Part shown: piece by piece, positions 56,632 through 64,000 of the stretch
How the letters are laid out: each line of letters starts with the position of its first letter
Position numbering within the stretch: the stretch's first letter is position 1
IMG/VR virus record: IMGVR_UViG_3300027708_000030
Coordinates: 1 to 64,000 of that record
Origin: a virus
Direction: 5' to 3' (one strand)
Length of the DNA stretch: 64,000 bases
Notes under the pieces: model-generated
Told to the model about the DNA's origin: nothing
What the model saw: only the letters and a program-made list of their open reading frames with translations
Database searches by the model: none
Made by a program: the position numbers and the translations under genes

Positions 56632-57242
56632 TGGATGGATTTAAGGCATATCGTTATTACCTAGCAATTAAACTTCACTTTACCACAGACAGATTTAATG
56701 TTTTTGAGAACAGAGGTAGTGTTCGTGGTACTCGTGAGGCATTTAATGCTCGTAATGATAGATACATATTTGAGAAGTTAGCGAACAAACGACCAGATGA
56801 TAAAGATATCATACAGTTTTTTGTATCCAACTTTGCATATGGTAATGACCAAGCAATTTATGCTGGACAAGAAGCAGAAGACAATTATTTACAATGGCAG
56901 AAACGAAAACAATCGATGACTAAGATTTTCGTTGATGATTTGGCATCACTAATAACACACATTGAATTAAACAAGTTGAAACCCACTGCAATATTTCAAT
57001 TTACAGAAAACGAATATCCTGTAGCATTAAAATTATTCGTTGGTGGTAAAATTGCAATAGAAACATTAAATATTATAGACGATATGACTGGAATGCTTGA
57101 CGACTGGGTAACTCATCCATCTGTAAGATACATTTGGGAAGATGAGATGCGAAGAATTAAAAAGTTGACTGGATTCGTGAAATACGATAAAATAAAGATT
57201 GGCAAAATCTTCAGTCATTTTAAGGAAGAAATTGCAGAGTAA
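56631..57242 (+). CDS. 59: gp59-like helicase loader
   Basis: 203 residues (T4 gp59 is 217). MDGFKAYRYYLAIKLHFTTD, NARNDRYIFEKLANK and FFVSNFAYG match gp59, which loads the gp41 helicase on gp32-coated DNA. One-base overlap with gp33 and followed by gp32, as in T4 where 33, 59 and 32 are adjacent. Confidence 0.88.
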   Translation: MDGFKAYRYYLAIKLHFTTDRFNVFENRGSVRGTREAFNARNDRYIFEKLANKRPDDKDIIQFFVSNFAYGNDQAIYAGQEAEDNYLQWQKRKQSMTKIFVDDLASLITHIELNKLKPTAIFQFTENEYPVALKLFVGGKIAIETLNIIDDMTGMLDDWVTHPSVRYIWEDEMRRIKKLTGFVKYDKIKIGKIFSHFKEEIAE

Positions 57243-57243
57243 T

Positions 57244-57441
57244 ATGGGCAGGACATATCATAAGTCATCAAGAAGTTTTGATGACACAGAATTTGGTAAT
57301 CGTTTAGGGAAACCTGCCAAACATTCAAACGGTAAAAAAACTGGTGGAATGAGAACGATAAATAGTTATGTTGAAGAAGATTATGATGACTCAGATGATG
57401 AGTTTGACATAGATGAAACTACAGATACTAAAAATACTTAA
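57244..57441 (+). CDS. small T4-like protein between 59 and 32
   Basis: 65 residues from ATG 57244. Basic N-terminus, very acidic C-terminus (YDDSDDEFDIDET). Similar small proteins occur at this position in T4-like cyanophages. Confidence 0.65.
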   Translation: MGRTYHKSSRSFDDTEFGNRLGKPAKHSNGKKTGGMRTINSYVEEDYDDSDDEFDIDETTDTKNT

Positions 57442-57467
57442 CATACATTTAATACAAAGGAAATACG

Positions 57468-58373
57468 ATGGATATTCAATCACTACGCAAAATGCGCAAC
57501 TCAGACTTTGGTGCAATCTCTAATGCATTCGAAAAAGTCGCAAATCCCCAATCCGAAACAAAATCTTTTACCGATGATCGCTTTTGGCGATTAGAAGGTG
57601 ACAAAGCAGGTAATGGCACAGCCACTATCCGTTTCTTGCCACGTGTAGAAGGTGATGAACTCCCATGGGTTCGTATCTTTTCTCATGGCTTTCAAGGACC
57701 AACTGGTAAGTGGTATATCGAAAACTCACTAACAACTCTTGGTGAGAACGATCCAGTGGGTGAGTTAAATACCCAACTTTGGAACTCTGGTTCTGAAGCA
57801 AACAAAGAAATCGCACGTAAACAAAAGCGTCGTCTTTCTTTTACTGCCAACATTCTTATTGTGTCTGATCCAAAGCACCCAGAGAATGAAGGTAAAGTAT
57901 TCTTGTGGAAATTTGGCAAGAAAATCTTTGATAAGATCATGGACAAAGCACGTCCAACATTTGAAGATGAAAAACCAGTCAATGTGTTTGACTTCTGGGA
58001 AGGTGCAAACTTCAAACTCCGTATGCGTAAGAAAGATGGTTACGCAAACTATGATGAGTCTGCATTTATGGAGCCATCAGCAATTGGTTCTGATGATGAG
58101 ATCGTTAAGATCGCTTCTGCTCAAGTCAAGTTGGCTGAGTTTACAGATCGTAAGAACTTTAAGTCTTATGATGAGTTGAAGAAGAAACTCAATGAGGTTT
58201 TATCTGGTGATTCTTTTGCTAGCAAGTCTGCTGCACAGATCGCTGAAGATGAAGATCGTCCAGTAGCATCTGCACCAAAGATCGCTTCTAAACCTGCGCC
58301 AGCACCTAAGGCGATAGAAGAAGACGATGATGATGTTATGTCTTATTTTGAGAAGATTGCTAAAGAAGATTAA
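57468..58373 (+). CDS. 32: single-stranded DNA-binding protein gp32
   Basis: 301 residues (T4 301). N-terminal SLRKMRNSDFGAISNAFEKV is the cooperativity domain; the OB core follows (FWRLEGDKAGNGTATIRFLP, EGKVFLWKFGKKIFDKI); the acidic C-terminus (EEDDDDVMSYFEKIAKED) contacts other replication proteins. The Cys/His zinc site of T4 gp32 is absent, as in cyanophage versions. SD AAAGGAAA. Confidence 0.93.
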   Translation: MDIQSLRKMRNSDFGAISNAFEKVANPQSETKSFTDDRFWRLEGDKAGNGTATIRFLPRVEGDELPWVRIFSHGFQGPTGKWYIENSLTTLGENDPVGELNTQLWNSGSEANKEIARKQKRRLSFTANILIVSDPKHPENEGKVFLWKFGKKIFDKIMDKARPTFEDEKPVNVFDFWEGANFKLRMRKKDGYANYDESAFMEPSAIGSDDEIVKIASAQVKLAEFTDRKNFKSYDELKKKLNEVLSGDSFASKSAAQIAEDEDRPVASAPKIASKPAPAPKAIEEDDDDVMSYFEKIAKED

Positions 58374-58390
58374 TCTTTAGGTTAGAAATG

Positions 58391-58420
58391 AAAATGGGAT
58401 CTTTATGATCCCATTTTTTA
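58391..58420. terminator. bidirectional terminator between gp32 and gp29
   Basis: AAAATGGGATC, TTTAT, GATCCCATTTT with A-run on one side and T-run on the other: an 11-bp stem serving both converging units. Confidence 0.88.
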
Positions 58421-60433
58421 TGCGTATCTAGTTTGTATGTATCTAGATTGAGATGATTCTTGATTTCGAATCGGAGACTTAATAACTTGATTAGTACTAG
58501 AGTTATTAGTGACTGGAGCATTGACCACATTGGTCTTATTACCACCACCTCCGCCAGCAGTAGCACTGGCATCAGCATTTGCTCTAGATCCACCTTCAAC
58601 TGCACCAGCTGGACGTAACGCTGCACCCATTGCTGCAATTTTGTCAATCGGAAGTTCAGAGATTGCCTTAATTGTTTTAGTATCAATTGACGAGAATTTA
58701 CCCAGACCAGTTGCCAAAGCCATAACACCATCACCAGCTGCTTTGATATCTTGTCCACGTTCACCCATCATCATAATCTGTTCAACTGGAGATTTTCCAG
58801 GAGTGACTAGATTTAAGAATCCACCAACTAGATTACCGATACCAGCTGCAGCTGTTCCAGCACCGAACACTGCCATGCCTGCACCAATAGCTGCAAGACC
58901 AGCACCAACCATAAGAAGATTGTTACCATCTAGTTTGCCAAGTGTCTCTATTCCAGCAGTCATCTCGGCAAAACCTTTACCAACTGCCTGCATTGCTTCA
59001 CCAATAACCCAAAGTGCAGCACCCATTGCACCTAAAGCAAGAGCACCAGTAAAGATTAATGGTGCAGCAGTACCAGCAATAGCACCGATAACTCCAAGAC
59101 CAGCAACTGCAGCCATACCTTTAGCGATTGTTTCCCAGTCTAATTCAGCGAATGTTCCAAGCGCAGCACCGATACCCCATGTTGCCAAAGCAAGAATACC
59201 CAGTGCTGCAGCACCAGCAATAATGTTACCCTTAACTTTATCTAAAGCCAGTGCAGCAATGACTAATCCACCAAGAGCAACCATACCCTTACCGATAGAT
59301 TCCCATTCAATATTACCAAAGTTTTCGAATGCTTTAGAAGCAACCCAAAGAGCACCAGCAATGGCAATTAAACCAATACCGAATTTCTTCATTCCTTCAA
59401 GTGCCTTACCAAACTTACCACCTCCACCAGAATCACCACCACTTTCTTCAGCAGGTTTTGCCTTTTGCGCAGGAGAATCGCCACGAGTATTCTGTTCAAT
59501 CTTAATCAAAAGATCGTCCATCTTTTCTTCGTGTTTGGCTTGTTCTAGTTCTCGCTCTTCATTTGCACCTGAATCAGCAAATTGTTGAGTAGGAGATTCT
59601 TTCTTAACTACTGAATCTGTTAAACTAGAAGAATCTCGTTTAACCAATCCTGCTTTAAGATCACTCTTGGCATATTCATTGGATAAGTCGTCACGTTTAC
59701 TTAGAAGTCGTTTACCTTCTTTGGTCTTTGAAAGATCGGCTTCAGACATCCCAGTATCTTTCTTAAACTGAGATAACTCTGACTCATTTCGTTTAATTTC
59801 TTTTGCTGTTTTATTTGCAGATTCAAATTTAGTTCCAAGAGTTTTGCGATCGTCTTCAGAACCAAGTTTACGTTGAGTTTGGATGAACTTCTCTTTAGCG
59901 ATAGACTTATTGAAGATACCACCAACATTAAATGCCTTAAGAGCAGTAACTTTAAGAGCAGACATTGAACCAAAGTTATCCTTTAGTTTCTTACCCATAT
60001 CTCTAAATTTATCACCCATCGTTTCAAAAGTCTGCATACCTTTTGCGATATTGGCGATTGCTTTGACTTCTTCCTTACGAAGTTGTAGATTCTCTTTTAG
60101 AGCATCGTTGGCTTCTTTGATCTTTAACTTTTCTTGATCTTTCAGTTTAATGGCTTCTAATTTTGCTTCATTAAACTGTTTGTCTTGTAGTTGAGCAATC
60201 AATGCTTCTTTAATATCTTTCATCATAGCCGACTGAGCAATTTGTTCAGCCAACTGTTGCTGGTTTGCGCCAGCCTGAGCCATAGAAGACTCTAATTGTT
60301 TGATGGCAGTTTCATTAGCCTTTGCCTGTTCTGAAAGTAACTTTGAAAAGGCAGCACTGTCCCATGCATTAACATTAGTTGTTGTGCTAACATTAACTAC
60401 TGGTGGCTGATTTTTACTGTTTCGTTTTGCCAT
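58418..60433 (-). CDS. 29: tail tape-measure / baseplate hub protein, gp29-like
   Basis: 671 residues. Long N-terminal coiled coil (residues 40-330), then several Gly/Ala-rich hydrophobic repeats of the form ...W(E)(S/T)I(G/A)KGM(V/A)A(L/V)GGL... at about 370-560, and a low-complexity Gly/Asn/Ser tail. This is the layout of T4-like tape measures. It follows gp51- and gp26-like genes in the same minus-strand block, consistent with the hub operon. Confidence 0.8.
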   Translation of the reverse strand: MAKRNSKNQPPVVNVSTTTNVNAWDSAAFSKLLSEQAKANETAIKQLESSMAQAGANQQQLAEQIAQSAMMKDIKEALIAQLQDKQFNEAKLEAIKLKDQEKLKIKEANDALKENLQLRKEEVKAIANIAKGMQTFETMGDKFRDMGKKLKDNFGSMSALKVTALKAFNVGGIFNKSIAKEKFIQTQRKLGSEDDRKTLGTKFESANKTAKEIKRNESELSQFKKDTGMSEADLSKTKEGKRLLSKRDDLSNEYAKSDLKAGLVKRDSSSLTDSVVKKESPTQQFADSGANEERELEQAKHEEKMDDLLIKIEQNTRGDSPAQKAKPAEESGGDSGGGGKFGKALEGMKKFGIGLIAIAGALWVASKAFENFGNIEWESIGKGMVALGGLVIAALALDKVKGNIIAGAAALGILALATWGIGAALGTFAELDWETIAKGMAAVAGLGVIGAIAGTAAPLIFTGALALGAMGAALWVIGEAMQAVGKGFAEMTAGIETLGKLDGNNLLMVGAGLAAIGAGMAVFGAGTAAAGIGNLVGGFLNLVTPGKSPVEQIMMMGERGQDIKAAGDGVMALATGLGKFSSIDTKTIKAISELPIDKIAAMGAALRPAGAVEGGSRANADASATAGGGGGNKTNVVNAPVTNNSSTNQVIKSPIRNQESSQSRYIQTRYA

Positions 60434-60436
60434 CTA

Positions 60437-60619
60437 TTACATCCTCTTTTTGGATTCGATTCTTTTCTTTTCTTCTTCAAGATATTGGATTAACATGAAG
60501 ACATATACTTCTCGTTCGAAAGGTATCATTTCTTCTAACTCAGCCAAAGAGTATTTGTGGTACTGCATCATCGCAAAATTCATTTTATAATAGTTCTCGA
60601 GCGATTCATGACTGAGCAA
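60437..60619 (-). CDS. 51: baseplate hub assembly protein, gp51-like
   Basis: 60 residues. FAMMQYHKYSLAELEEMIPF, then EREVYVFMLIQYLEEE corresponds to the conserved segment of gp51-type hub chaperones of T4-like phages. Located between gp26 and gp29 as expected. Confidence 0.7.
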   Translation of the reverse strand: MLSHESLENYYKMNFAMMQYHKYSLAELEEMIPFEREVYVFMLIQYLEEEKKRIESKKRM

Positions 60620-60621
60620 TA

Positions 60622-61344
60622 CTAAAAAAAACTTTGGAGTCCCTCCAATACCTTAATATGATGTCTGCTACATACAGGGCAATCATATTCAATGTGTTTT
60701 CTAACTTTCGGCATTGTCTCAAAGAATTGTTGAATTTTTAAGAACTGGTCTGAAGTTAAATTTTCAATAAACGCTAATAATTCTTGTTTAGTGCTTTCTT
60801 TAGCATAAAATAGTTCTTCACCATCATAAATGTAATCAATAGATAAAGCCATAATATCAAAGACTGTATCTAAGTCATTAGTATCAAAACCTTCTAACTT
60901 TTTAATAACATCAACTGTAGGATATTTCATCACTACACCAACATCATTAAATAACGCAATATTGTTTGTATGTCCCTCACCCTTTTCAACTGTTATTGTG
61001 GATAAATCAACACGAACAGTTGCTTTGGCTTTTTCATTCTGTTCACCATGATCTAAATCACAGGAGAATGTTAAATCAACATTTTCACCAACAGACTTAC
61101 CACGGATCTGAGTAAACATATACTCTAGATCAAATGTTGCTAATTTCTCAACATCAATTTTATCTTGCACGCAAGTCTTAACGATTCCCTTTAGGGTTTC
61201 AATCATTGTTACTACATCTTCGGATTGCTGAGCAATCAAAAGTGCTTTTTCCTCTTTAACGAGGAATGGACGATATCTTACTGTCGCTCCACTTGACGGC
61301 ACAACCATTGTATAGGTTGGCGTATTCATAATTGGCAAAGCCAT
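60622..61344 (-). CDS. 26: baseplate hub subunit, gp26-like
   Basis: 240 residues. YRPFLVKEEKALLIAQQSED near the start and the C-terminal CPVCSRHHIKVLEGLQSFF zinc-like CxxC element are typical of T4-like gp26. Tight spacing (two bases) to the gp16-like gene upstream and gp51 downstream. Confidence 0.85.
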   Translation of the reverse strand: MALPIMNTPTYTMVVPSSGATVRYRPFLVKEEKALLIAQQSEDVVTMIETLKGIVKTCVQDKIDVEKLATFDLEYMFTQIRGKSVGENVDLTFSCDLDHGEQNEKAKATVRVDLSTITVEKGEGHTNNIALFNDVGVVMKYPTVDVIKKLEGFDTNDLDTVFDIMALSIDYIYDGEELFYAKESTKQELLAFIENLTSDQFLKIQQFFETMPKVRKHIEYDCPVCSRHHIKVLEGLQSFF

Positions 61345-61346
61345 AA

Positions 61347-61760
61347 TTATTCTCCTTTAGACATATTCTTGATTAACTTATTCAATTCAGCAGTGCTACC
61401 TGTAAAGATAACATTGTTATTCGTCACTTCTTTTCTAGACCCTTCTTTCGGTGCATCTAGTTTTTGCTTCTGTTGATGTAGATCCAATAACTGTTGGTTT
61501 ATATCAGCCAACTGTTTCATTAGATTTCCAACAACTTCAAATGCTCTTGGATGCTCAGACTGCATAGCCACATCAAGTGACTTCTGTAGTGCTTCCTGTC
61601 CTTGCTGTAATAAAATACGAAGATTGTTTCGAGATATTTCAAAGTCATCTTCAATCTTATTATTCGATGGGATTATGACTTCCCCTTGTTTTGTAATCAC
61701 TTCATTTTTTGTCATTGGTTCTATATCAAACACCTCAGACAAACTATCATCAATTTTCAT
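61347..61760 (-). CDS. 16: small terminase subunit, gp16-like
   Basis: 137 residues. RNNLRILLQQGQEALQKSLD, SEHPRAFEVVGNLMKQLAD and VIFTGSTAELNKLIKN match gp16 of T4-like cyanophages. It recognises DNA for packaging and stimulates the large terminase gp17. The large subunit gene is not in this window. Confidence 0.8.
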   Translation of the reverse strand: MKIDDSLSEVFDIEPMTKNEVITKQGEVIIPSNNKIEDDFEISRNNLRILLQQGQEALQKSLDVAMQSEHPRAFEVVGNLMKQLADINQQLLDLHQQKQKLDAPKEGSRKEVTNNNVIFTGSTAELNKLIKNMSKGE

Positions 61761-61776
61761 TATACAATCCTAACTG

Positions 61777-61783
61777 TATTTAT
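61777..61783 (-). promoter_or_regulatory. putative late promoter, minus strand (ATAAATA)
   Basis: On the minus strand GAAATAAATACAG lies about 20 nt upstream of the gp16 start. Confidence 0.55.
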
Positions 61784-61786
61784 TTC

Positions 61787-62533
61787 TTAAAATTTCAATA
61801 GACTTGGTAATCTAGTCACACCATAACTCAACACAGCACCAGTAACAAAGTTACCTGCTCCACCCAAAGTCTTATTCAGACTCTCTTGAAATCCAGTAAA
61901 GTTACTTGTAAATTTATCAATCAAACTTGTTGATATAACTTGTTCATTTGGAAGTTCAGATACTGGAGTTGCAGTCCAATTTTTATATTGCATTTGAACT
62001 GTTAACTTCATGATATCTTTGGAAGCATAATCCAACTGAATTGTTCCTATATTTTTAGGATAACATTCAGATAATTTTAATTGATATCTCTTTTTGTCAT
62101 TAATATCTTGAACTTCAATATCAATTTGAGTTGTATAGTCGTTATAGTAACCATATGTTCTGGTGTTTGGATTAGAAATAACATTCATCCAGTCATCAAA
62201 CATTTCTTTAACTTTCATTTCTGTATCAACATAAAAAGAAAGAGATAAACTATCATATAGTTTCTCATATGGAACTTCACGGAATTCACCGAAGACTCTA
62301 TTCTGAACTGTTGAATAATTAGCACCTGGAAGTTGCGCTTGATCACAAAACAATAAAATATTTTGTGTTGAAGTATTACTCCATCCAGGAACTTTAGTAA
62401 TGTTTACTGCATATCTGTTTGTTCTAGCGATACCACCAGTTTTAACCTGAGCAACAAAGTTTTGTATAGGTTTAGCCTTTGGATTATTTTCTCGTTTAGT
62501 ATCTTTAGTGCCAAATGGTAAATTTAATGCCAT
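61787..62533 (-). CDS. 54: tail-tube-fold baseplate protein, gp54-like
   Basis: 248 residues. NRYAVNITKVPGW, FCDQAQLPGANYST, RVFGEFREVPYEKLYDSLSL and FYVDTEMKVKEMFDDWM are shared with gp19/gp54-type tube proteins, and IQLDYASKDIMKLTVQMQYKNW is the terminal strand pattern. The extra C-terminal extension suggests the tube initiator gp54 rather than gp19. Confidence 0.75.
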   Translation of the reverse strand: MALNLPFGTKDTKRENNPKAKPIQNFVAQVKTGGIARTNRYAVNITKVPGWSNTSTQNILLFCDQAQLPGANYSTVQNRVFGEFREVPYEKLYDSLSLSFYVDTEMKVKEMFDDWMNVISNPNTRTYGYYNDYTTQIDIEVQDINDKKRYQLKLSECYPKNIGTIQLDYASKDIMKLTVQMQYKNWTATPVSELPNEQVISTSLIDKFTSNFTGFQESLNKTLGGAGNFVTGAVLSYGVTRLPSLLKF

Positions 62534-62534
62534 T

Positions 62535-63137
62535 CTATGCCTTTCTAATTATTTTGGTCGATTCAGACCAAATTTCTTGTTTGTTTGCACCAACAAATCG
62601 TTCAACTGGAAGTAACATAGCAGTTGCCCAGTCTCCTGAAGAGATCTGTCTAAACTGAGATCTAACATGCCCCATCAGATATTGTTTTACGCATGGTTGT
62701 GCTGCAGCAAATCTAGATACTCCATCTATAACTTGCCACGAGTATTTTAATCTAGTGGTTTCGTCTAGTCTATTGTTACTCTTGAATGTCATTAGTCTAT
62801 CAAGCAATACGATTCTTAATTTATACGGTAAGTAATGCATATTCAAACCAATAAAACCATCTTGTGTTGCAGAGAATGGAAATACTAAAGGAAACCTATC
62901 GTAGTAAGGTAATTCCTTTTTCATCTTTGGATCATATGCATACATATACAATCTTCCAGGCATTACTCTAGTGACCAATTGATCAGCATTTCCACTCAGA
63001 ATTTTTCCTGGAGTGAGTTGTTGCTTATTCAGTTTGGTGACTTCTTTCTCGAACCAGCCCTTAGACTTATTAGCCACAGTGGCTAAGTCATATTTGTTGT
63101 GTTCGAATACGTCTTTGAATGTTGGTTTTGTAGCCAT
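62535..63137 (-). CDS. conserved T4-like structural protein beside gp4
   Basis: 200 residues. MPGRLYMYAYDPKMKKELPY, DRFPLVFPF, GFIGLNMHYLPYKLR and CVKQYLMGHVRSQF are highly conserved in T4-like marine phages. Position next to gp4 and tube genes indicates a virion component; I cannot assign a T4 number with confidence. Confidence 0.7.
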   Translation of the reverse strand: MATKPTFKDVFEHNKYDLATVANKSKGWFEKEVTKLNKQQLTPGKILSGNADQLVTRVMPGRLYMYAYDPKMKKELPYYDRFPLVFPFSATQDGFIGLNMHYLPYKLRIVLLDRLMTFKSNNRLDETTRLKYSWQVIDGVSRFAAAQPCVKQYLMGHVRSQFRQISSGDWATAMLLPVERFVGANKQEIWSESTKIIRKA

Positions 63138-63142
63138 AATTA

Positions 63143-63574
63143 CTATTTAGGTGATAATCCCAACTCGTGCTCGGTTATAATTTTGAACTCCCAATTCCTG
63201 TCTTTTGCGTATTCTGTTGCTGCAGACCACTTTGCTTGGTTCTTCATGAATGTTAGGGATTCCAATAAATATCTCTGGGTTCGTTTTCCAGGAAATATAG
63301 GTGGTTGACATTGCGCTGCAGGTTTGACTTCCACTAAGTAAGTCTTCCCTGTAGTTACCGTTATTTTGAAATCTACAAAGTAACGATGAATACGATTATC
63401 CGTGGGACACTTATAAGGTATAACTGTCTCTTCTGAATTCCACTTTAATACCCCAGGATTTTTATCACACCATCCAGCAAAACGAGTTTCCCAAGAGGAT
63501 CTCATTATGATGTTTGTTGGATCACCTGTGTATTTTTCAGGAAATATTGGAACGAATCTTCTTTTATGGAACAT
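63143..63574 (-). CDS. 4: head completion protein gp4
   Basis: 143 residues. FPEKYTGDPTNIIMRSSWET, VLKWNSEETVIPYKCP, HRYFVDFKI, YLVEVKPAAQCQPP and KWSAATEYAKDRNWEFKII match gp4, a nuclease-like fold (D..ExK-type VDF...VEVKP) needed to complete heads before tail joining. Confidence 0.88.
   Translation of the reverse strand: MFHKRRFVPIFPEKYTGDPTNIIMRSSWETRFAGWCDKNPGVLKWNSEETVIPYKCPTDNRIHRYFVDFKITVTTGKTYLVEVKPAAQCQPPIFPGKRTQRYLLESLTFMKNQAKWSAATEYAKDRNWEFKIITEHELGLSPK
63144..63150 (-). promoter_or_regulatory. putative late promoter, minus strand (CTAAATA)
   Basis: CTAAATA on the minus strand at the end of gp4, immediately before the 200-residue structural gene. Confidence 0.55.
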
Positions 63575-63587
63575 AAATAACTAATAG

Positions 63588-63595
63588 GATAAATA
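63588..63595 (+). promoter_or_regulatory. putative late promoter, plus strand (GATAAATA)
   Basis: Lies 31 nt upstream of ATG 63626. Confidence 0.55.
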
Positions 63596-63604
63596 ACCAC
63601 CATT

Positions 63605-63611
63605 TATTTAG
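63605..63611 (-). promoter_or_regulatory. putative late promoter, minus strand (CTAAATA)
   Basis: CTAAATA on the minus strand 30 nt upstream of gp4; with the box at 63588 it forms a divergent late-promoter pair. Confidence 0.58.
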
Positions 63612-63625
63612 GTTAAAGGTACAAA

Positions 63626-64000
63626 ATGGCGATAGAATACGACCAACTGGGTAATGCGATTAGCGGATCATATGACGGGATTCCAACTCCTCCGTCGCCA
63701 TCCGCAGCAATTCCATCAATCCCAAAACCAGGAAAAGCACCATATACTCCAAATGAATTCAAAAAGGATACACCATATAGTGTAGGTAACTATATGTATC
63801 CATCTGATTTAATGGCAGACGATGGGCGTTATGGTGGTAATTATGTAATTTTTTATATTAATGTAGTTGAAGATTCTAAGTTATTCAATGATACAAGCAT
63901 AGAGACTGTTAATGATTTAACACCAAGAGATTCTGGTGACTTAGCTGCAATGAAACTAAATGATAAACAACTAATCACAGGAAACGCTGCAGTAAATACA
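63626..64000 (+). CDS. baseplate/tail-tube structural protein, 3' truncated by window (gp48-like)
   Basis: 125 residues visible. MAIEYDQLGNAISGSYDGI, a Pro-rich linker and NYMYPSDLMADDGRYGGNYV, IFYINVVEDSKL resemble T4-like tail-tube cap proteins. SD AAAGGT. The end lies outside the window, so the assignment is provisional. Confidence 0.55.
   Translation, partial: MAIEYDQLGNAISGSYDGIPTPPSPSAAIPSIPKPGKAPYTPNEFKKDTPYSVGNYMYPSDLMADDGRYGGNYVIFYINVVEDSKLFNDTSIETVNDLTPRDSGDLAAMKLNDKQLITGNAAVNT

Noticed and set aside
58509-59588. 359-residue plus-strand open frame
   Set aside because: It lies antisense to gp29 and its Pro/Ala/Ile-rich composition is the mirror of the Gly/Ala repeats of that gene; no SD or promoter.

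Overview
The window is a 64 kb piece of a T4-like myovirus genome. The evidence is a set of T4 core genes: gp61 primase, RNase H, DsbA, gp33, gp59, gp32, dCMP deaminase, NrdA/NrdB, ThyX, PhoH, a GroES-like gp31 substitute, and a tail/packaging block (gp4, gp16, gp26, gp29, gp51 and tail-tube proteins). No integrase, repressor or host chromosomal block is seen. Base composition is AT-rich. Signal peptides, lipoproteins, an outer-membrane barrel protein and a spanin pair point to a Gram-negative host. The tmRNA tag (ANDAQFALAA) ends in FALAA as in many Burkholderiales, so an aquatic betaproteobacterium is my best guess for the host; this is inference.

Layout. 0-9.8 kb: virion structural genes and a Dps-like ferritin, then a spanin-like membrane/lipoprotein pair. 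9.8-15.2 kb: primase and nucleotide metabolism (thyX, nrdA, nrdB) and a fatty-acid desaturase. 15.2-22.4 kb: membrane proteins, a secreted nuclease, a holin-like protein, and a PlcP-type metallophosphoesterase followed by a lipid-type glycosyltransferase. 22.5-31.1 kb: small early genes, MazG, DsbA, RNase H, periplasmic proteins and dCMP deaminase. 31.1-36.0 kb: 28 canonical tRNAs covering all 20 amino acids plus one aberrant tRNA, interleaved with several strongly folded non-coding RNA elements. 36-46.7 kb: dense small overlapping genes, a repeat-rich non-coding region at 39.1-39.75 kb and an AAA+ ATPase. 46.7-51.1 kb: 2OG oxygenase, PhoH, GH19 endolysin, IscU, IscA and a PD-(D/E)XK nuclease. 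51.1-53.9 kb: a circularly permuted (two-piece) tmRNA gene, an outer-membrane barrel, a GroES-like protein, a SleB-like hydrolase and a ClpP-like protease. 54-58.4 kb: replication and late-transcription genes gp33, gp59 and gp32. 58.4-63.6 kb, minus strand: gp29, gp51, gp26, gp16, a tail-tube protein and gp4. A new plus-strand structural gene runs off the end.

Regulation is legible. At least 18 sigma70-type promoters, all with 17-nt spacers, serve early genes and RNA genes; several place the start codon exactly at the expected transcription start (leaderless mRNAs). A CTAAATA/ATAAATA motif precedes many structural genes and is the likely late promoter. Stem-loop plus promoter cassettes recur at several early loci.

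The most unusual content is the permuted tmRNA together with a phage ClpP, the folded RNAs inside the tRNA array, the plcP-agt pair for membrane lipid replacement, and the iscU-iscA pair for iron-sulfur cluster assembly. All calls come from reading the sequence; no database search was run.
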